Shown here in pieces: positions 12,878 through 22,429 of a stretch of 64,000 nt of DNA (its first letter is position 1; each line of letters begins with the position of its first letter). The position numbers and the translations under genes were made by a program. This stretch comes from Halopseudomonas oceani. GTDB taxonomy: Bacteria > Pseudomonadota > Gammaproteobacteria > Pseudomonadales > Pseudomonadaceae. Location of the stretch: assembly GCF_002903165.1 (NCBI RefSeq), contig NZ_PPSK01000004.1, forward strand, positions 186,001-250,000. The letters are read 5' to 3'. Below the pieces are notes generated by a model. The model did not search any database. It had not been told where the DNA came from and was given only the letters and a program-made list of their open reading frames with translations.

Positions 12878-12887
12878 GCAACCAGCC

Positions 12888-13496
12888 ATGCAGAAACTTA
12901 CCGCGCGACAACAGCAGGTTCTAGCGTTCATTAAGGAATACATGGACAGCAATGGCTACCCGCCAACTCGGGTCGACATTGCAAAGACGCTGGGTTTCAA
13001 GTCGCCCAATGCAGCTGAAGACCATCTGCGCGCCCTGGCCCGCAAGGGCGCAATCGAAATGATCCCCGGCGCCTCTCGCGGTATCCGACTGCCAGAGTCC
13101 GAAGGCGAAGCAAACGATGATCAGCTACCCGTTATCGGCCGGGTTGCCGCAGGCGCCCCGATCCTGGCCCTGGAAAATATTGAAGATCACTGCCGCATCT
13201 CGCCCGACTTTTTCACTCCGAGCGCCGATTATCTGCTGCGCGTGCAGGGAGAAAGCATGAAAGATATCGGCATCATGGATGGCGACCTGCTGGCAGTACA
13301 TCGCACCAGCGAAGCACGTAACGGACAGGTAATTGTCGCCCGCATAGGGGAAGAAGTAACAGTCAAACGCTTTCAGCGTCAGGGCCGCAAGGTCTCGTTG
13401 ATCGCGGAGAACCCTGACTTCAAACCAATTGAAGTCGATCTCGCAGAACAGGAACTTACCATTGAAGGTTTAAGCGTCGGAGTTATCCGTCGCTGA
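12888..13496 (+). CDS. lexA: SOS repressor LexA
   Basis: A 202-residue repressor and self-cleaving protease that controls the DNA-damage response. The N-terminal winged helix (residues 1-70) contains [20 protein letters not shown]. The cleavage site is Ala88-Gly89 in VAAGAP, and the catalytic pair is Ser123 (GESMKD) and Lys160 (VTVKRF); all three are offset by four from E. coli LexA. Two SOS boxes overlap its promoter, so it is autoregulated. sulA begins 10 bases after its stop, forming the lexA-sulA operon typical of Pseudomonas. psrA diverges upstream. Confidence 0.98.
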   Translation: MQKLTARQQQVLAFIKEYMDSNGYPPTRVDIAKTLGFKSPNAAEDHLRALARKGAIEMIPGASRGIRLPESEGEANDDQLPVIGRVAAGAPILALENIEDHCRISPDFFTPSADYLLRVQGESMKDIGIMDGDLLAVHRTSEARNGQVIVARIGEEVTVKRFQRQGRKVSLIAENPDFKPIEVDLAEQELTIEGLSVGVIRR

Positions 13497-13506
13497 GGAG
13501 CTGATC

Positions 13507-13995
13507 ATGCAGTACGCCCGCACCGAGCAACAGACACTGACTCAAACTGACCTGTTTCACAACGCTCTGATGGCTACCCGCCTGAAGCACCGCGCATTCG
13601 AACAGTCAGCGCCCACCGTGCCACAGGACGAAGAGTCAGAAGGCAGCTACAGCGAAATGACCCTCCAGGGCAGCGCCCGCCAGTGCCTGCAATGGTTGGC
13701 TCCAGTATTACGCGAGCTTAGCCAGAAAGACTGCCGGCGCTGGTTGACCCTGATTGATCCGCCGACGGCGGTCAGCCAACAATGGCTGCGAGGCGCCAAC
13801 CTGGACCCGCAAAGAATTATGATCGTACGCTCCAAGGCTGGCATGGATAGCTTGAAGCTCTGCTGCGACCTGCTCAAGATGGGTGGCAGCCACACTGTTG
13901 TCAGTTGGCTAGACCATGACCACTGCATAGCACCCCGCCTTGAACGGGCAGCCCAGGCCGGCCGGTGTCATAGCCTGAATGTCCACCTCGGCTGA
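13507..13995 (+). CDS. sulA: SOS cell-division inhibitor SulA
   Basis: A 162-residue SulA: it would bind FtsZ and stop septation after DNA damage. The core matches SulA/RecA-superfamily proteins, with the WLAPVLRELSQKDCRRWLTL and LDPQRIMIVRSKAGMDSL stretches and the late TVVSWLD. The first 50 residues are less conserved. It has no LexA box of its own in the 10-base gap after lexA (which holds a GAGGAG ribosome site), so it depends on the lexA promoter. The 3' side is unusual: about 190 bases of highly structured sequence before a strong terminator, described separately. Confidence 0.93.
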   Translation: MQYARTEQQTLTQTDLFHNALMATRLKHRAFEQSAPTVPQDEESEGSYSEMTLQGSARQCLQWLAPVLRELSQKDCRRWLTLIDPPTAVSQQWLRGANLDPQRIMIVRSKAGMDSLKLCCDLLKMGGSHTVVSWLDHDHCIAPRLERAAQAGRCHSLNVHLG

Positions 13996-13997
13996 TA

Positions 13998-14206
13998 ATG
14001 CACAAAAAGCTTCTTCGTTCGCGGAAACCCGAGGTAACGCGACGCGGGGGTATTAGACCAAGGCAGTGCACCGAATGCGGGATGACGGAGGGTTCATCCA
14101 GTACTCGCCCGACTCGAGCGGGCGACTAGCGCAAGCATGAGGACGCTGCCAACCTGCGGAAATCCGCAGTCAGCCACAAAAAAGGCCAGCTAGCTGCTGG
14201 CCTTTT
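13998..14206 (+). ncRNA. Candidate structured small RNA or long 3' UTR after sulA
   Basis: No reading frame of note, yet several perfect hairpins. Helix A GGCAGTG (14062-14068) pairs with CGCTGCC (14144-14150) with one G-U. It encloses hairpin B GGATGA/TCATCC (14080-14099) and hairpin C TCGCCCG/CGGGCGA (14105-14125), giving a three-way junction. Hairpin D CTGCGGA/TCCGCAG (14154-14169) follows, then the terminator. GGA occurs in the B loop (CGGAGGGT) and near 14139-14142 (GAGGAC), a motif that RsmA/CsrA proteins bind. A weak -10-like TGATAAT overlaps the sulA stop. It could be an independent small RNA, a 3'-UTR-derived RNA induced with SOS, or just a stable mRNA end. I recognise no known family. 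Confidence 0.45.
14184..14206. terminator. Rho-independent terminator
   Basis: Stem GGCCAGC (14184-14190) and GCTGGCC (14196-14202) with a 5-base loop, A-run before and TTTT after. It ends the lexA-sulA transcript and, read the other way, the small gene at 14225-14461. Confidence 0.9.
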
Positions 14207-14224
14207 CCATGTCTCTACTATCAC

Positions 14225-14461
14225 TCAATGCAGGACGCGACTCTCAGGAATAACCTCGTCGTCGTCATCCATCATCTGACCAGCCGCCTGCATTCCAGCA
14301 CTGATCATCGCCTTGGCGACTTCAATATAGCTTTCTTGCAAATATTCCCGTGCATCGCGGGAAAACTCGATGACCACCAACGGCTCACCCTCTTCGTCGG
14401 AACGGCGCAGAGCAACCTTGCCATTGGCGAGCTCGACGATTTCAAGGAAGGGTGAAGGCAT
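14225..14461 (-). CDS. Conserved hypothetical protein (PA3009-like)
   Basis: A 78-residue acidic protein with no signal or membrane segment. From the ATG at 14461 (AGGAG nine bases upstream) it reads MPSPFLEIVELANGKVALRR, followed by EFSRDAREYL and an EVAKAMISAGMQAAGQ helix. I recall a close pseudomonad homologue at the same place beside sulA. No function is known. An upstream in-frame codon at 14500 lacks a ribosome site. It ends at the shared terminator. Confidence 0.8.
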   Translation of the reverse strand: MPSPFLEIVELANGKVALRRSDEEGEPLVVIEFSRDAREYLQESYIEVAKAMISAGMQAAGQMMDDDDEVIPESRVLH

Positions 14462-14533
14462 TGCTGATATCTCCTGTCTGAATTGCGCGCAGTGTAACAC
14501 AGCACCGGATTCAGGGCATCCGCGATGCCATCT

Positions 14534-15034
14534 TCACCATTCCTGCATGCCATCACGATAGGCGCGCACGCGACGGGAAATTTCCTGCAGCGCCTCCTCT
14601 GCCTGAGCACTAGTCCACTCGCTGACCGGCGTAGCACTGCTGGCAATCAGCGAGTTGGTCGAGTTATCGATCGGCTGCGGCGGCGCCTGCAGGCGCTGCC
14701 ATGCTGCGATAACGCCTGCAAGCCAGGTTTCAGCATTGTCTGCCAGCTCAGTCAACTCAGCCAACTCAGGCCCCGGAAAACGCGTCACAACAGATGGAAT
14801 AAGCACACCCTCAACGTCACGCGCATCAACCAGCGGCCAGCGGTAGCGATCAGCAACCTCGTGAATCAGTGCCAGGACACCTCGATACAGGTGAAAGACC
14901 GCATGCTCACGATGGTACTGCGCCTGCGTCAACGCATCGATCGCGTCACTCTGCTCCGCCTGCTGCCAGGACTCAATAGCTCGCCGGGCGAAGTACAACG
15001 CCTGATTGGTGCGGGTATAGACTTCGTTAGCCAT
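14534..15034 (-). CDS. DUF6586 family hypothetical protein
   Basis: A 166-residue protein, probably cytoplasmic and helical, beginning MANEVYTRTNQALYFARRAI. It matches the pseudomonad protein family found between sulA and topA (PA3010-like). The ATG at 15034 follows AAGGCG. It lies 10 bases downstream of topA on the same strand, so may be co-transcribed with it. Function unknown. The tail region PQPIDNSTNSLIASSATPVS looks disordered. An earlier in-frame start at 15097 would overlap topA and is rejected. Confidence 0.78.
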   Translation of the reverse strand: MANEVYTRTNQALYFARRAIESWQQAEQSDAIDALTQAQYHREHAVFHLYRGVLALIHEVADRYRWPLVDARDVEGVLIPSVVTRFPGPELAELTELADNAETWLAGVIAAWQRLQAPPQPIDNSTNSLIASSATPVSEWTSAQAEEALQEISRRVRAYRDGMQEW

Positions 15035-15044
15035 GGTTATCGCC

Positions 15045-17660
15045 TTACCGCTTGGCCTTCTTGCTGCGGCCGTCATCCACCGACCACTGCTTACCATCGT
15101 GGAACGCCCGCCATCCTGTGGGCTTACCCTCTACCTCGGTCTGCACGTACTGCTCTTTCGTTTTGCGACTATAGCGCACGACGGTCGGATTACCGTCCGG
15201 ATCAGCTACCGGCGCATCGAGCAGGAAGTGATACTTCGGGTCAATCTCCGCCTTGTGCGGAATCAGCTCTTTGACCAGCGGTGCCCGAGTTTCACGGTTC
15301 TTCGGGAACTGGCTGGCAGCCAGGAACAGACCAGACGCGCCATCACGCAGCACGTAGACGTCATCGACCTTCTGACACTTGAGCTCCGGCATGGGTACCG
15401 GGTCCGCCTTGGGCGGCGCTGCCTCGCCGTTACGCAGGAGCTTCCGGGTGTTCTTGCACTCGCTGTTGGTGCAACCGAAGTACTTGCCGAAACGGCCCGT
15501 TTTGAGCTGCATTTCACTGCCGCACTTGTCGCACTCCAGCGTCGGGCCATCATAACCCTTGATCTTGAAGTGCCCGGTTTCGATTTCAAACCCGGAGCAG
15601 TCCGGATTATTACCGCACACATGCAGCTTGCGACGCTCATCGATCAGGTAGCTATCCATGGCTGTGCCGCAAATTGCACAGCGGTGCTTGCCGCGCAGAA
15701 CGCGAGACTCACCTTCTTCGTCGTCATCAGCCACTTCGTTACCGGGCACCAGGTTGATGGTCGCCTTGCACCGCTCCTTGGGTGGCAGGGCGTAACCAGA
15801 GCAGCCTAGAAACACGCCAGTGGAGGCAGTGCGAATCATCATCGGCCGACCACACTCCTGACAGGGGATATCAGTCAGTGTTGGCTGATTGGCGCGCATC
15901 CCTTGTTCAGCAGCCGAAGCTGCACTGAGCTTGGCACTGAAGTCGCTATAAAAGTTATCGAGCACTTGCTTCCAGAGCACATCGCCGTGAGCAACATCAT
16001 CCAGCGACTCTTCCATGCTGGCGGTAAAACCGTAATCCATCAGGTTCGGGAAGCTCTCATTCAGGCGCTCGGTGACAATGTCGCCCATCTTCTCAGCGTA
16101 GAAACGACGGTTGTTTAGCGTGACATAGCCACGATCCTGAATGGTCGAGATGATGGACGCATAGGTAGACGGGCGGCCAATACCACGCTTCTCCAGCTCC
16201 TTTACCAGACTGGCTTCCGCGTAGCGTGCCGGCGGCTTGGTGAAGTGCTGCTTCGGGTCCAGCCCCTGCAACGCCATCGCGTCATCAACCTGGATATCAG
16301 GCAATACTTCATCTTCACCGCCCTTGCCCTGCTGCGGCATGACGCGGGTGTAACCATCGAACTTGAGGATGCGCCCCTTTGCTCGCAGCTCGAACTCACC
16401 GGCGGCAACCAGGATACTGGTCGACAGATACTTGGCCGGTGTCATCTGACAGGCCACGAACTGGCGCCAGATCAGCTCGTACAGCCGCTCGGCATCGCGC
16501 TCCATGCCCTTGAGGTCGGCTTGCTTGAGCTTAACGTCAGAGGGACGAATCGCCTCGTGCGCCTCCTGAGCTCCTTCCTTGCTGCTATAGAGGTTAGGCT
16601 TTTCCGGCAGGTACGGTGCACCAAAATTGCTTTCAATGTAGCTGCGCGCCATGGCGATGGCATCGGCCGACAGATTGGTCGAGTCGGTACGCATGTAGGT
16701 GATGTAACCCGCTTCGTACAATCGCTGGGCCATCATCATGGTTTTCTTCACACTGAAACCGAGGCGCGTGCTGGCAGCCTGCTGCAGTGTGGAGGTAATA
16801 AAGGGTGCGTTCGGACGCGAGCTGGTGGGCTTGTCCTCACGTTTGACCGCCTTGTAGGCAGCCTTTTCCAGTACCGCCAGCGCCGCATCAGTCTGCGCCT
16901 TGCTGGTCGGACGGAAATTTTCGCCGTTCTGCTTTACCACCTCAAAGCGAACACTTTCAGCCTTGGGCGTATTCAGGCGGGCATGCACTTCCCAGAACTC
17001 TTCCGGCACAAAGGCACGAATTTCGCGCTCTCGATCAACGATCAGCTTGACCGCGACTGACTGAACACGACCGGCGGAGAGACCCCGGGCGATCTTCTGC
17101 CACAACAGCGGGGACACCATATAGCCCACGACGCGGTCGAGGAAGCGGCGTGCCTGCTGGGCATTGACTCGGTTCATATCCAGCTCGCCAGGCTGCGAGA
17201 ACGCGTCCTGGATGGCCTTCTTGGTGATCTCATTGAACACTACGCGCTTGTAGCGCGAATCGTCACCACCAATGCTCTCGCGCAGGTGCCAGGCGATGGC
17301 TTCCCCTTCGCGGTCCAAATCCGTTGCGAGATAGACGGTGTCGGCGTCCTTGGCCAGACGGCGCAGCTCGTCGACGACCTTTTCCTTGCCGGGCAGGATC
17401 TCGTAGTGGGCCTTCCAGTCGTTCTCGGGATCAACGCCCATGCGTTTGACCAACTGGGCCCTGGCTTTCTGCTGCTTTTCCTGCTCGCTGGCAGCTGCCT
17501 TGCGACCACCCTTGGGTTTGCTTTCGGTCTTGCCACTGCCGCTGGTGGGCAGGTCGCGAATATGGCCGATACTCGACTTCACCACATACTCGTTACCGAG
17601 ATACTTGTTGATTGTCTTGGCCTTGGCTGGCGACTCCACAATGACCAGTGCTTTTCCCAT
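15045..17660 (-). CDS. topA: DNA topoisomerase I
   Basis: Type IA topoisomerase that relaxes negative supercoils. 871 residues from the ATG at 17660 ([17 protein letters not shown]). The Toprim domain has the acidic triplet in [10 protein letters not shown] (Asp114, Asp116, Glu118), and the active tyrosine is Tyr322 in [11 protein letters not shown]. The C-terminal third carries zinc-ribbon motifs: CQECGRPM about residue 594, CAICGTAM, and [21 protein letters not shown]. Residues 40-75 ([20 protein letters not shown]) form a lysine-rich insertion typical of pseudomonads. An in-frame codon at 17714 is rejected because the family starts at MGK. DUF6586 follows by 10 bases. Confidence 0.97.
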   Translation of the reverse strand: MGKALVIVESPAKAKTINKYLGNEYVVKSSIGHIRDLPTSGSGKTESKPKGGRKAAASEQEKQQKARAQLVKRMGVDPENDWKAHYEILPGKEKVVDELRRLAKDADTVYLATDLDREGEAIAWHLRESIGGDDSRYKRVVFNEITKKAIQDAFSQPGELDMNRVNAQQARRFLDRVVGYMVSPLLWQKIARGLSAGRVQSVAVKLIVDREREIRAFVPEEFWEVHARLNTPKAESVRFEVVKQNGENFRPTSKAQTDAALAVLEKAAYKAVKREDKPTSSRPNAPFITSTLQQAASTRLGFSVKKTMMMAQRLYEAGYITYMRTDSTNLSADAIAMARSYIESNFGAPYLPEKPNLYSSKEGAQEAHEAIRPSDVKLKQADLKGMERDAERLYELIWRQFVACQMTPAKYLSTSILVAAGEFELRAKGRILKFDGYTRVMPQQGKGGEDEVLPDIQVDDAMALQGLDPKQHFTKPPARYAEASLVKELEKRGIGRPSTYASIISTIQDRGYVTLNNRRFYAEKMGDIVTERLNESFPNLMDYGFTASMEESLDDVAHGDVLWKQVLDNFYSDFSAKLSAASAAEQGMRANQPTLTDIPCQECGRPMMIRTASTGVFLGCSGYALPPKERCKATINLVPGNEVADDDEEGESRVLRGKHRCAICGTAMDSYLIDERRKLHVCGNNPDCSGFEIETGHFKIKGYDGPTLECDKCGSEMQLKTGRFGKYFGCTNSECKNTRKLLRNGEAAPPKADPVPMPELKCQKVDDVYVLRDGASGLFLAASQFPKNRETRAPLVKELIPHKAEIDPKYHFLLDAPVADPDGNPTVVRYSRKTKEQYVQTEVEGKPTGWRAFHDGKQWSVDDGRSKKAKR

Positions 17661-17753
17661 GGATAATTTTTTTCCTGACCCGAACTGAACTCGAAACTGG
17701 CGACTCAGCCACATCGCTCGGCGGATTGCCGGATGGACTGGAGGGGCCAGAGC

Positions 17754-17966
17754 CTACACGTCTTCGCTGATAAAGGTAAAGCGCGGATGTGACTCCCCGT
17801 CAACCTCGACCACTTCATTGAACATGGCCAGCGGCCTTACCCAAAGATCGAACTCGCCATACAGCGTTCGATACACGACCAGCTGCTCCTCGGTCTCCGA
17901 GTGCCGCGCTAGCCCAATGACCTGATAGTCCTTTCCTTTATAGTGTCGATAGCGTCCTGGACGCAT
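17754..17966 (-). CDS. DUF1653 domain protein
   Basis: A 70-residue single-domain protein starting MRPGRYRHYKGKDYQVIGLA, with the family's RHSETEEQLVVYR and LWVRPLAMFNE motifs. DUF1653 is a small beta-rich domain of unknown role, regularly found in pseudomonads between topA and fadA. The ATG at 17966 follows AGGGGGG; the open frame continues upstream through the fadA terminator, which is not credible as coding. It lies on the same strand as fadBA but after their terminator. Confidence 0.88.
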   Translation of the reverse strand: MRPGRYRHYKGKDYQVIGLARHSETEEQLVVYRTLYGEFDLWVRPLAMFNEVVEVDGESHPRFTFISEDV

Positions 17967-17997
17967 TATTGCCCCCCTGCCCAACGGCAGCATCAAT

Positions 17998-18024
17998 AAA
18001 AAAGCCGAGGCACAAGGCCTCGGC
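17998..18024 (-). terminator. Terminator of the fadBA operon
   Basis: On the minus strand: stem GCCGAGG (18024-18018) with CCTCGGC (18010-18004), 7-base loop, then six T (18003-17998). Confidence 0.9.
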
Positions 18025-18045
18025 TTCCGGTAGCACCTACAGGCT

Positions 18046-19251
<1,206 letters not shown>

Positions 19252-21399
19252 TTAACCGAAGAATTTCTGACCGTTCTTCGCCATTTCACGCAGCTTCTCA
19301 GTCGGTGCGTACATGGCGCCGAACTCGGCGTATTTATCAGCAATGGCGACAAATTCAGCCACGCCGATGGTGTCGATGTAACGCAGGGCACCTCCACGGA
19401 AGGGCGGGAAGCCAATACCGTAGACCAGACCCATATCTGCGTCAGCTGCGGACTCGACGATGCCGTCTTCCAGGCAGCGCACGGTTTCCAGACACAGCGG
19501 AACCATCATGATTTCGATGATTTCCTCGTCAGTAAACTCGCGCTGCTCCAGAACCACTTCCTTCAGCAGTTCGTAGGCCTTCGCATCGACAACCTTCTTC
19601 GGCTTGCCTTTCTTGTCCATCTCGTAGGCATAGAAGCCGCTACCGGTCTTCTGGCCCAGACGGCCGGCGTCGTACATGACGTCAACGGCAGTGCGGGTGC
19701 TGTCAGCCATGCGATCCGGATAGCCTTCGGCCATGACGTCACGGCCGTGATGACCGGTGTCCATGCCGACCACATCCATCAGGTAAGCCGGGCCCATCGG
19801 CCAGCCAAACTTTTCCATGACCTTGTCAACGCGCTGGAAGTCTGCGCCCATGCCAATCAGGCGAGCGAAACCACCGAAGTACGGGAACAGGATACGGTTA
19901 ACCAGGAAGCCGGGGCAGTCGTTAACAACAACCGGGGTCTTGCCCATTTTCTTGGCATAAGCAACGGTAGTGGCAACAGCTTTTTCACTGGACTTCGCAC
20001 CACGGATTACCTCAACCAGCGGCATCATGTGTACCGGGTTGAAGAAGTGCATGCCGCAGAAGTTTTCCGGACGCTTGAGCGCCTCGGCCAGATAGGTGAT
20101 GGAGATAGTCGAGGTGTTGGAGGTGATGATGGTGTCTTCCGTCACCTGACCTTCGACTTCAGCCAACACGGCGTGCTTGACCTTCGGGTTCTCGACAACC
20201 GCCTCAACCACCAGGTCGACTTCCTTGAAGTCGCCATAAGACATGGTCGGACGGATGGCGTTCAGCGCTTTGGCCATTTGCTCGGGCTTCATACGGCCCT
20301 TGGCAACGCGCTTGCCCAGCAGCTTGGACGCTTCGTCCAGACCTAGCTGAATGCCTTCCTCGCGGATGTCCTTCATCAGGATCGGAGTACCCTTGACGGC
20401 AGACTGGTAGGCGATACCGCCACCCATGATACCCGCGCCCAGGACGGCAGCCAGATTCACGTCAGCAGCCTGCTTGTCGTACTTCTTGGCCTTGTGCTTG
20501 AGCACCTGATCATTCAGGAACAGACCGACCAGACTGGCAGCAACCGAGGTCTTGGCCAGTTTGGCAAAACCGGCAGCCTCAATTTCCAGCGCCTTCTCAC
20601 GACCGTGGTTGGCCGCTTTCTGGATGGTCTTGATCGCTTCAACCGGTGCCGGGTAGTTCGGACCAGCCTGACCAGCGACGAAACCCTTGGAGGTTTCGAA
20701 CGCCATCATCTGCTCGATGGTGTTCAGCTTGACCTTTTCCAGCTTGGGCTGACGCTTGGCCTTGTAGTCCAGCTCGCCAGCGATGGCGCGCTTGATAACG
20801 TCAATGGCAGCAGCTTTCAGCTTGTCGTCGGCGACGACGGCGTCAACAGCGCCCATTTTCAGGGCCTTGTCAGCGCGCTGCTCGGCACCGCCACAGATCC
20901 ACTCGATGGCATTATCAACACCGATCAGGCGCGGCAGACGCACAGTGCCACCGAAGCCCGGGTAGATACCCAGCTTGACTTCCGGCAGACCGATTTTGGC
21001 GCTCGCCGCCATGACGCGGAAGTCAGCAGCCAGACACATTTCCAAACCACCGCCCAGCGCGATGCCGTTGATGGCAGCGACAGTAGGGACATTCAGATCT
21101 TCGAATGCATTGAAGGTCTTGTTGGCTTCCAGGTTACCGGCCACCAGGTCTTCTTCCGGCAGCTTGAAGGTGCCAACGAACTCGGTGATATCGGCGCCGA
21201 CGATGAAGACGTCCTTGCCGCTGGTGACAACAACGCCGGTGACATCGGCATTGTTCTGGATGGCCTCTACCGCCGCCTGCAGCTCGGACAGAGTGGCGCT
21301 GTTGAACTTGTTGACTGACTCGCCCTGCAGATCGAATCTGAGCTCGACGATGCCGTCTTCAAGGCCTTGAACCGTGATGGCTTTACCTTCGTAAATCAT
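19252..21399 (-). CDS. fadB: Multifunctional fatty-acid oxidation complex alpha subunit
   Basis: FadB combines enoyl-CoA hydratase/isomerase (residues about 1-190) and 3-hydroxyacyl-CoA dehydrogenase (about 310-715). Hydratase glutamates are Glu120 (GGGLEMCLA) and Glu140 (GLPEVKLG); the NAD site is [17 protein letters not shown]; the dehydrogenase histidine is in [17 protein letters not shown]. 715 residues from the ATG at 21399, with GGAG eight bases upstream; the TTG just before it is less likely. It heads the fadBA operon. A PsrA-like site lies 128 bases upstream, fitting the known repression of fadBA by PsrA. Confidence 0.97.
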   Translation of the reverse strand: MIYEGKAITVQGLEDGIVELRFDLQGESVNKFNSATLSELQAAVEAIQNNADVTGVVVTSGKDVFIVGADITEFVGTFKLPEEDLVAGNLEANKTFNAFEDLNVPTVAAINGIALGGGLEMCLAADFRVMAASAKIGLPEVKLGIYPGFGGTVRLPRLIGVDNAIEWICGGAEQRADKALKMGAVDAVVADDKLKAAAIDVIKRAIAGELDYKAKRQPKLEKVKLNTIEQMMAFETSKGFVAGQAGPNYPAPVEAIKTIQKAANHGREKALEIEAAGFAKLAKTSVAASLVGLFLNDQVLKHKAKKYDKQAADVNLAAVLGAGIMGGGIAYQSAVKGTPILMKDIREEGIQLGLDEASKLLGKRVAKGRMKPEQMAKALNAIRPTMSYGDFKEVDLVVEAVVENPKVKHAVLAEVEGQVTEDTIITSNTSTISITYLAEALKRPENFCGMHFFNPVHMMPLVEVIRGAKSSEKAVATTVAYAKKMGKTPVVVNDCPGFLVNRILFPYFGGFARLIGMGADFQRVDKVMEKFGWPMGPAYLMDVVGMDTGHHGRDVMAEGYPDRMADSTRTAVDVMYDAGRLGQKTGSGFYAYEMDKKGKPKKVVDAKAYELLKEVVLEQREFTDEEIIEIMMVPLCLETVRCLEDGIVESAADADMGLVYGIGFPPFRGGALRYIDTIGVAEFVAIADKYAEFGAMYAPTEKLREMAKNGQKFFG

Positions 21400-21914
21400 C
21401 AACTGATCTCCACGCTATGAAAAGCACATGAGAAACACTGACCAGCCGCGCGCCTTTGTCGACACGTCAGTTCGCCAGTGTCATGAACGATCCCGATAAT
21501 CGGGTGATACGCTGAATAAAAAAATTCATACGACCGTTTGATTCGGTGCGCACACCTTCTGTGAATTCGTTCCGCTTGTCAATTGGAACACCCGCCTGCG
21601 GCGCTTCGGGCGCAAGCGCAGCAGGCTAAAAAGTCAAAAAAAGAACTTAAAAAACATAAAGATAAAGAATCAACCTGAGCACCACAGCAAAATCAAAACT
21701 TTCTCATTGAGACGGCCATACAGACAGCCGCCGCACCAGTATAGAGCAACCAGAGAATGCGCCCGCAGATCGAATATCGGCTGTGCCGACGACTGCATCG
21801 GCGTTATGCTGAGGTCAGACAGTAGTAGCCAGAAACCTGCATCACAGAGCCCAATAATGGACTGCACGCATGCAGGCAAGGCTGCTACTATCGCCTAAAA
21901 AAGGAGAAGAGCCG
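21400..21914. other. Divergent intergenic region fadB / usp
   Basis: A 515-base non-coding stretch. It contains a PsrA-like site (21527-21540), a two-part hairpin at about 21595-21626 (GCCTGC and GCGCTT arms pairing with AAGCGC and GCAGGC) without a T tract, and an AT-rich segment (about 21627-21700) that read on the minus strand contains TTGATT-17-TTAAGT, a possible distal fadBA promoter giving a leader of over 200 bases. The right part, before 21915, should hold the usp promoter; a TATAGA occurs near 21739 but with no clear -35. Confidence 0.5.
21527..21540 (-). promoter_or_regulatory. Candidate PsrA operator upstream of fadBA
   Basis: On the minus strand CAAAC-GGTC-GTATG, differing from the PsrA consensus CAAAC-N4-GTTTG at one base. 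A near-identical element occurs at 38275-38288. Confidence 0.6.
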
Positions 21915-22352
21915 ATGCTGTACAAACACGTGCTGGTAGCAGTAGACCTGATCGAAGAATGTCGCGCTGTCGCCGACCACGCGATGCAGCTGGCCAACGC
22001 CCTTAACGCCAAGCTGTCGCTGCTGCACGTAGTCGAGCCGCTGGCAATGGCCTACGGTGGTGATGTGCCCATGGACCTGTCCATGCTGCAACAGCAGCAG
22101 TTCGAACAAGCCAAGGAGCGAATGCAGCTATTCGCCGCTGACTATGGCCTGCCGGAAGAGCAATTGCAGATCGCCTTTGGCCAGCCGCGCCAGGAAATCC
22201 ATCGGGTTGCTACCGAGCAGGCGTGCGACCTTATTGTCGTGGGTAGCCACGGCCGTCACGGCTTGGCCCTGTTATTGGGCTCCACTGCCAACGACGTGCT
22301 GCACGGCGCGCCCTGCGATGTGATTGCCGTGCGGCTGGGCAAGAAAGGCTAG
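21915..22352 (+). CDS. Universal stress protein (UspA family)
   Basis: A 145-residue single-domain Usp, starting MLYKHVLVAVDLIEECRAVA after an AAGGAG site. The ATP-binding signature G-2x-G-9x-G(S/T) is visible in VVGSHGRHGLALLLGSTAND, so it is of the nucleotide-binding class. Family members protect against starvation, oxidative and other stresses, mostly by unknown means. It stands alone, divergent from fadBA and convergent with uup. An in-frame codon at 21870 would precede the ribosome site and is rejected. Confidence 0.92.
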   Translation: MLYKHVLVAVDLIEECRAVADHAMQLANALNAKLSLLHVVEPLAMAYGGDVPMDLSMLQQQQFEQAKERMQLFAADYGLPEEQLQIAFGQPRQEIHRVATEQACDLIVVGSHGRHGLALLLGSTANDVLHGAPCDVIAVRLGKKG

Positions 22353-22364
22353 CGCCCCTGCCGG

Positions 22365-22412
22365 AGCTGCAAGAGAAAACCGCGAAACAGCCTTCCCTGG
22401 CTTGCAGCTTTT
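22365..22412 (+). terminator. Probable terminator after usp
   Basis: Arms AGCTGCAAG (22365-22373) and CTTGCAGCT (22401-22409) pair perfectly around a 27-base loop that itself contains CAG/CTG, followed by TTTT. Confidence 0.55.
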
Positions 22413-22429
22413 AGCTAGAGCGAGACGGC

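Noticed and set aside
14017-14206. Known housekeeping RNAs (RNase P, tmRNA, 4.5S, 6S, RsmY/RsmZ) as the identity of the sulA 3' region
   Set aside because: None of the conserved core sequences of those RNAs is present, and their usual gene neighbours are absent.
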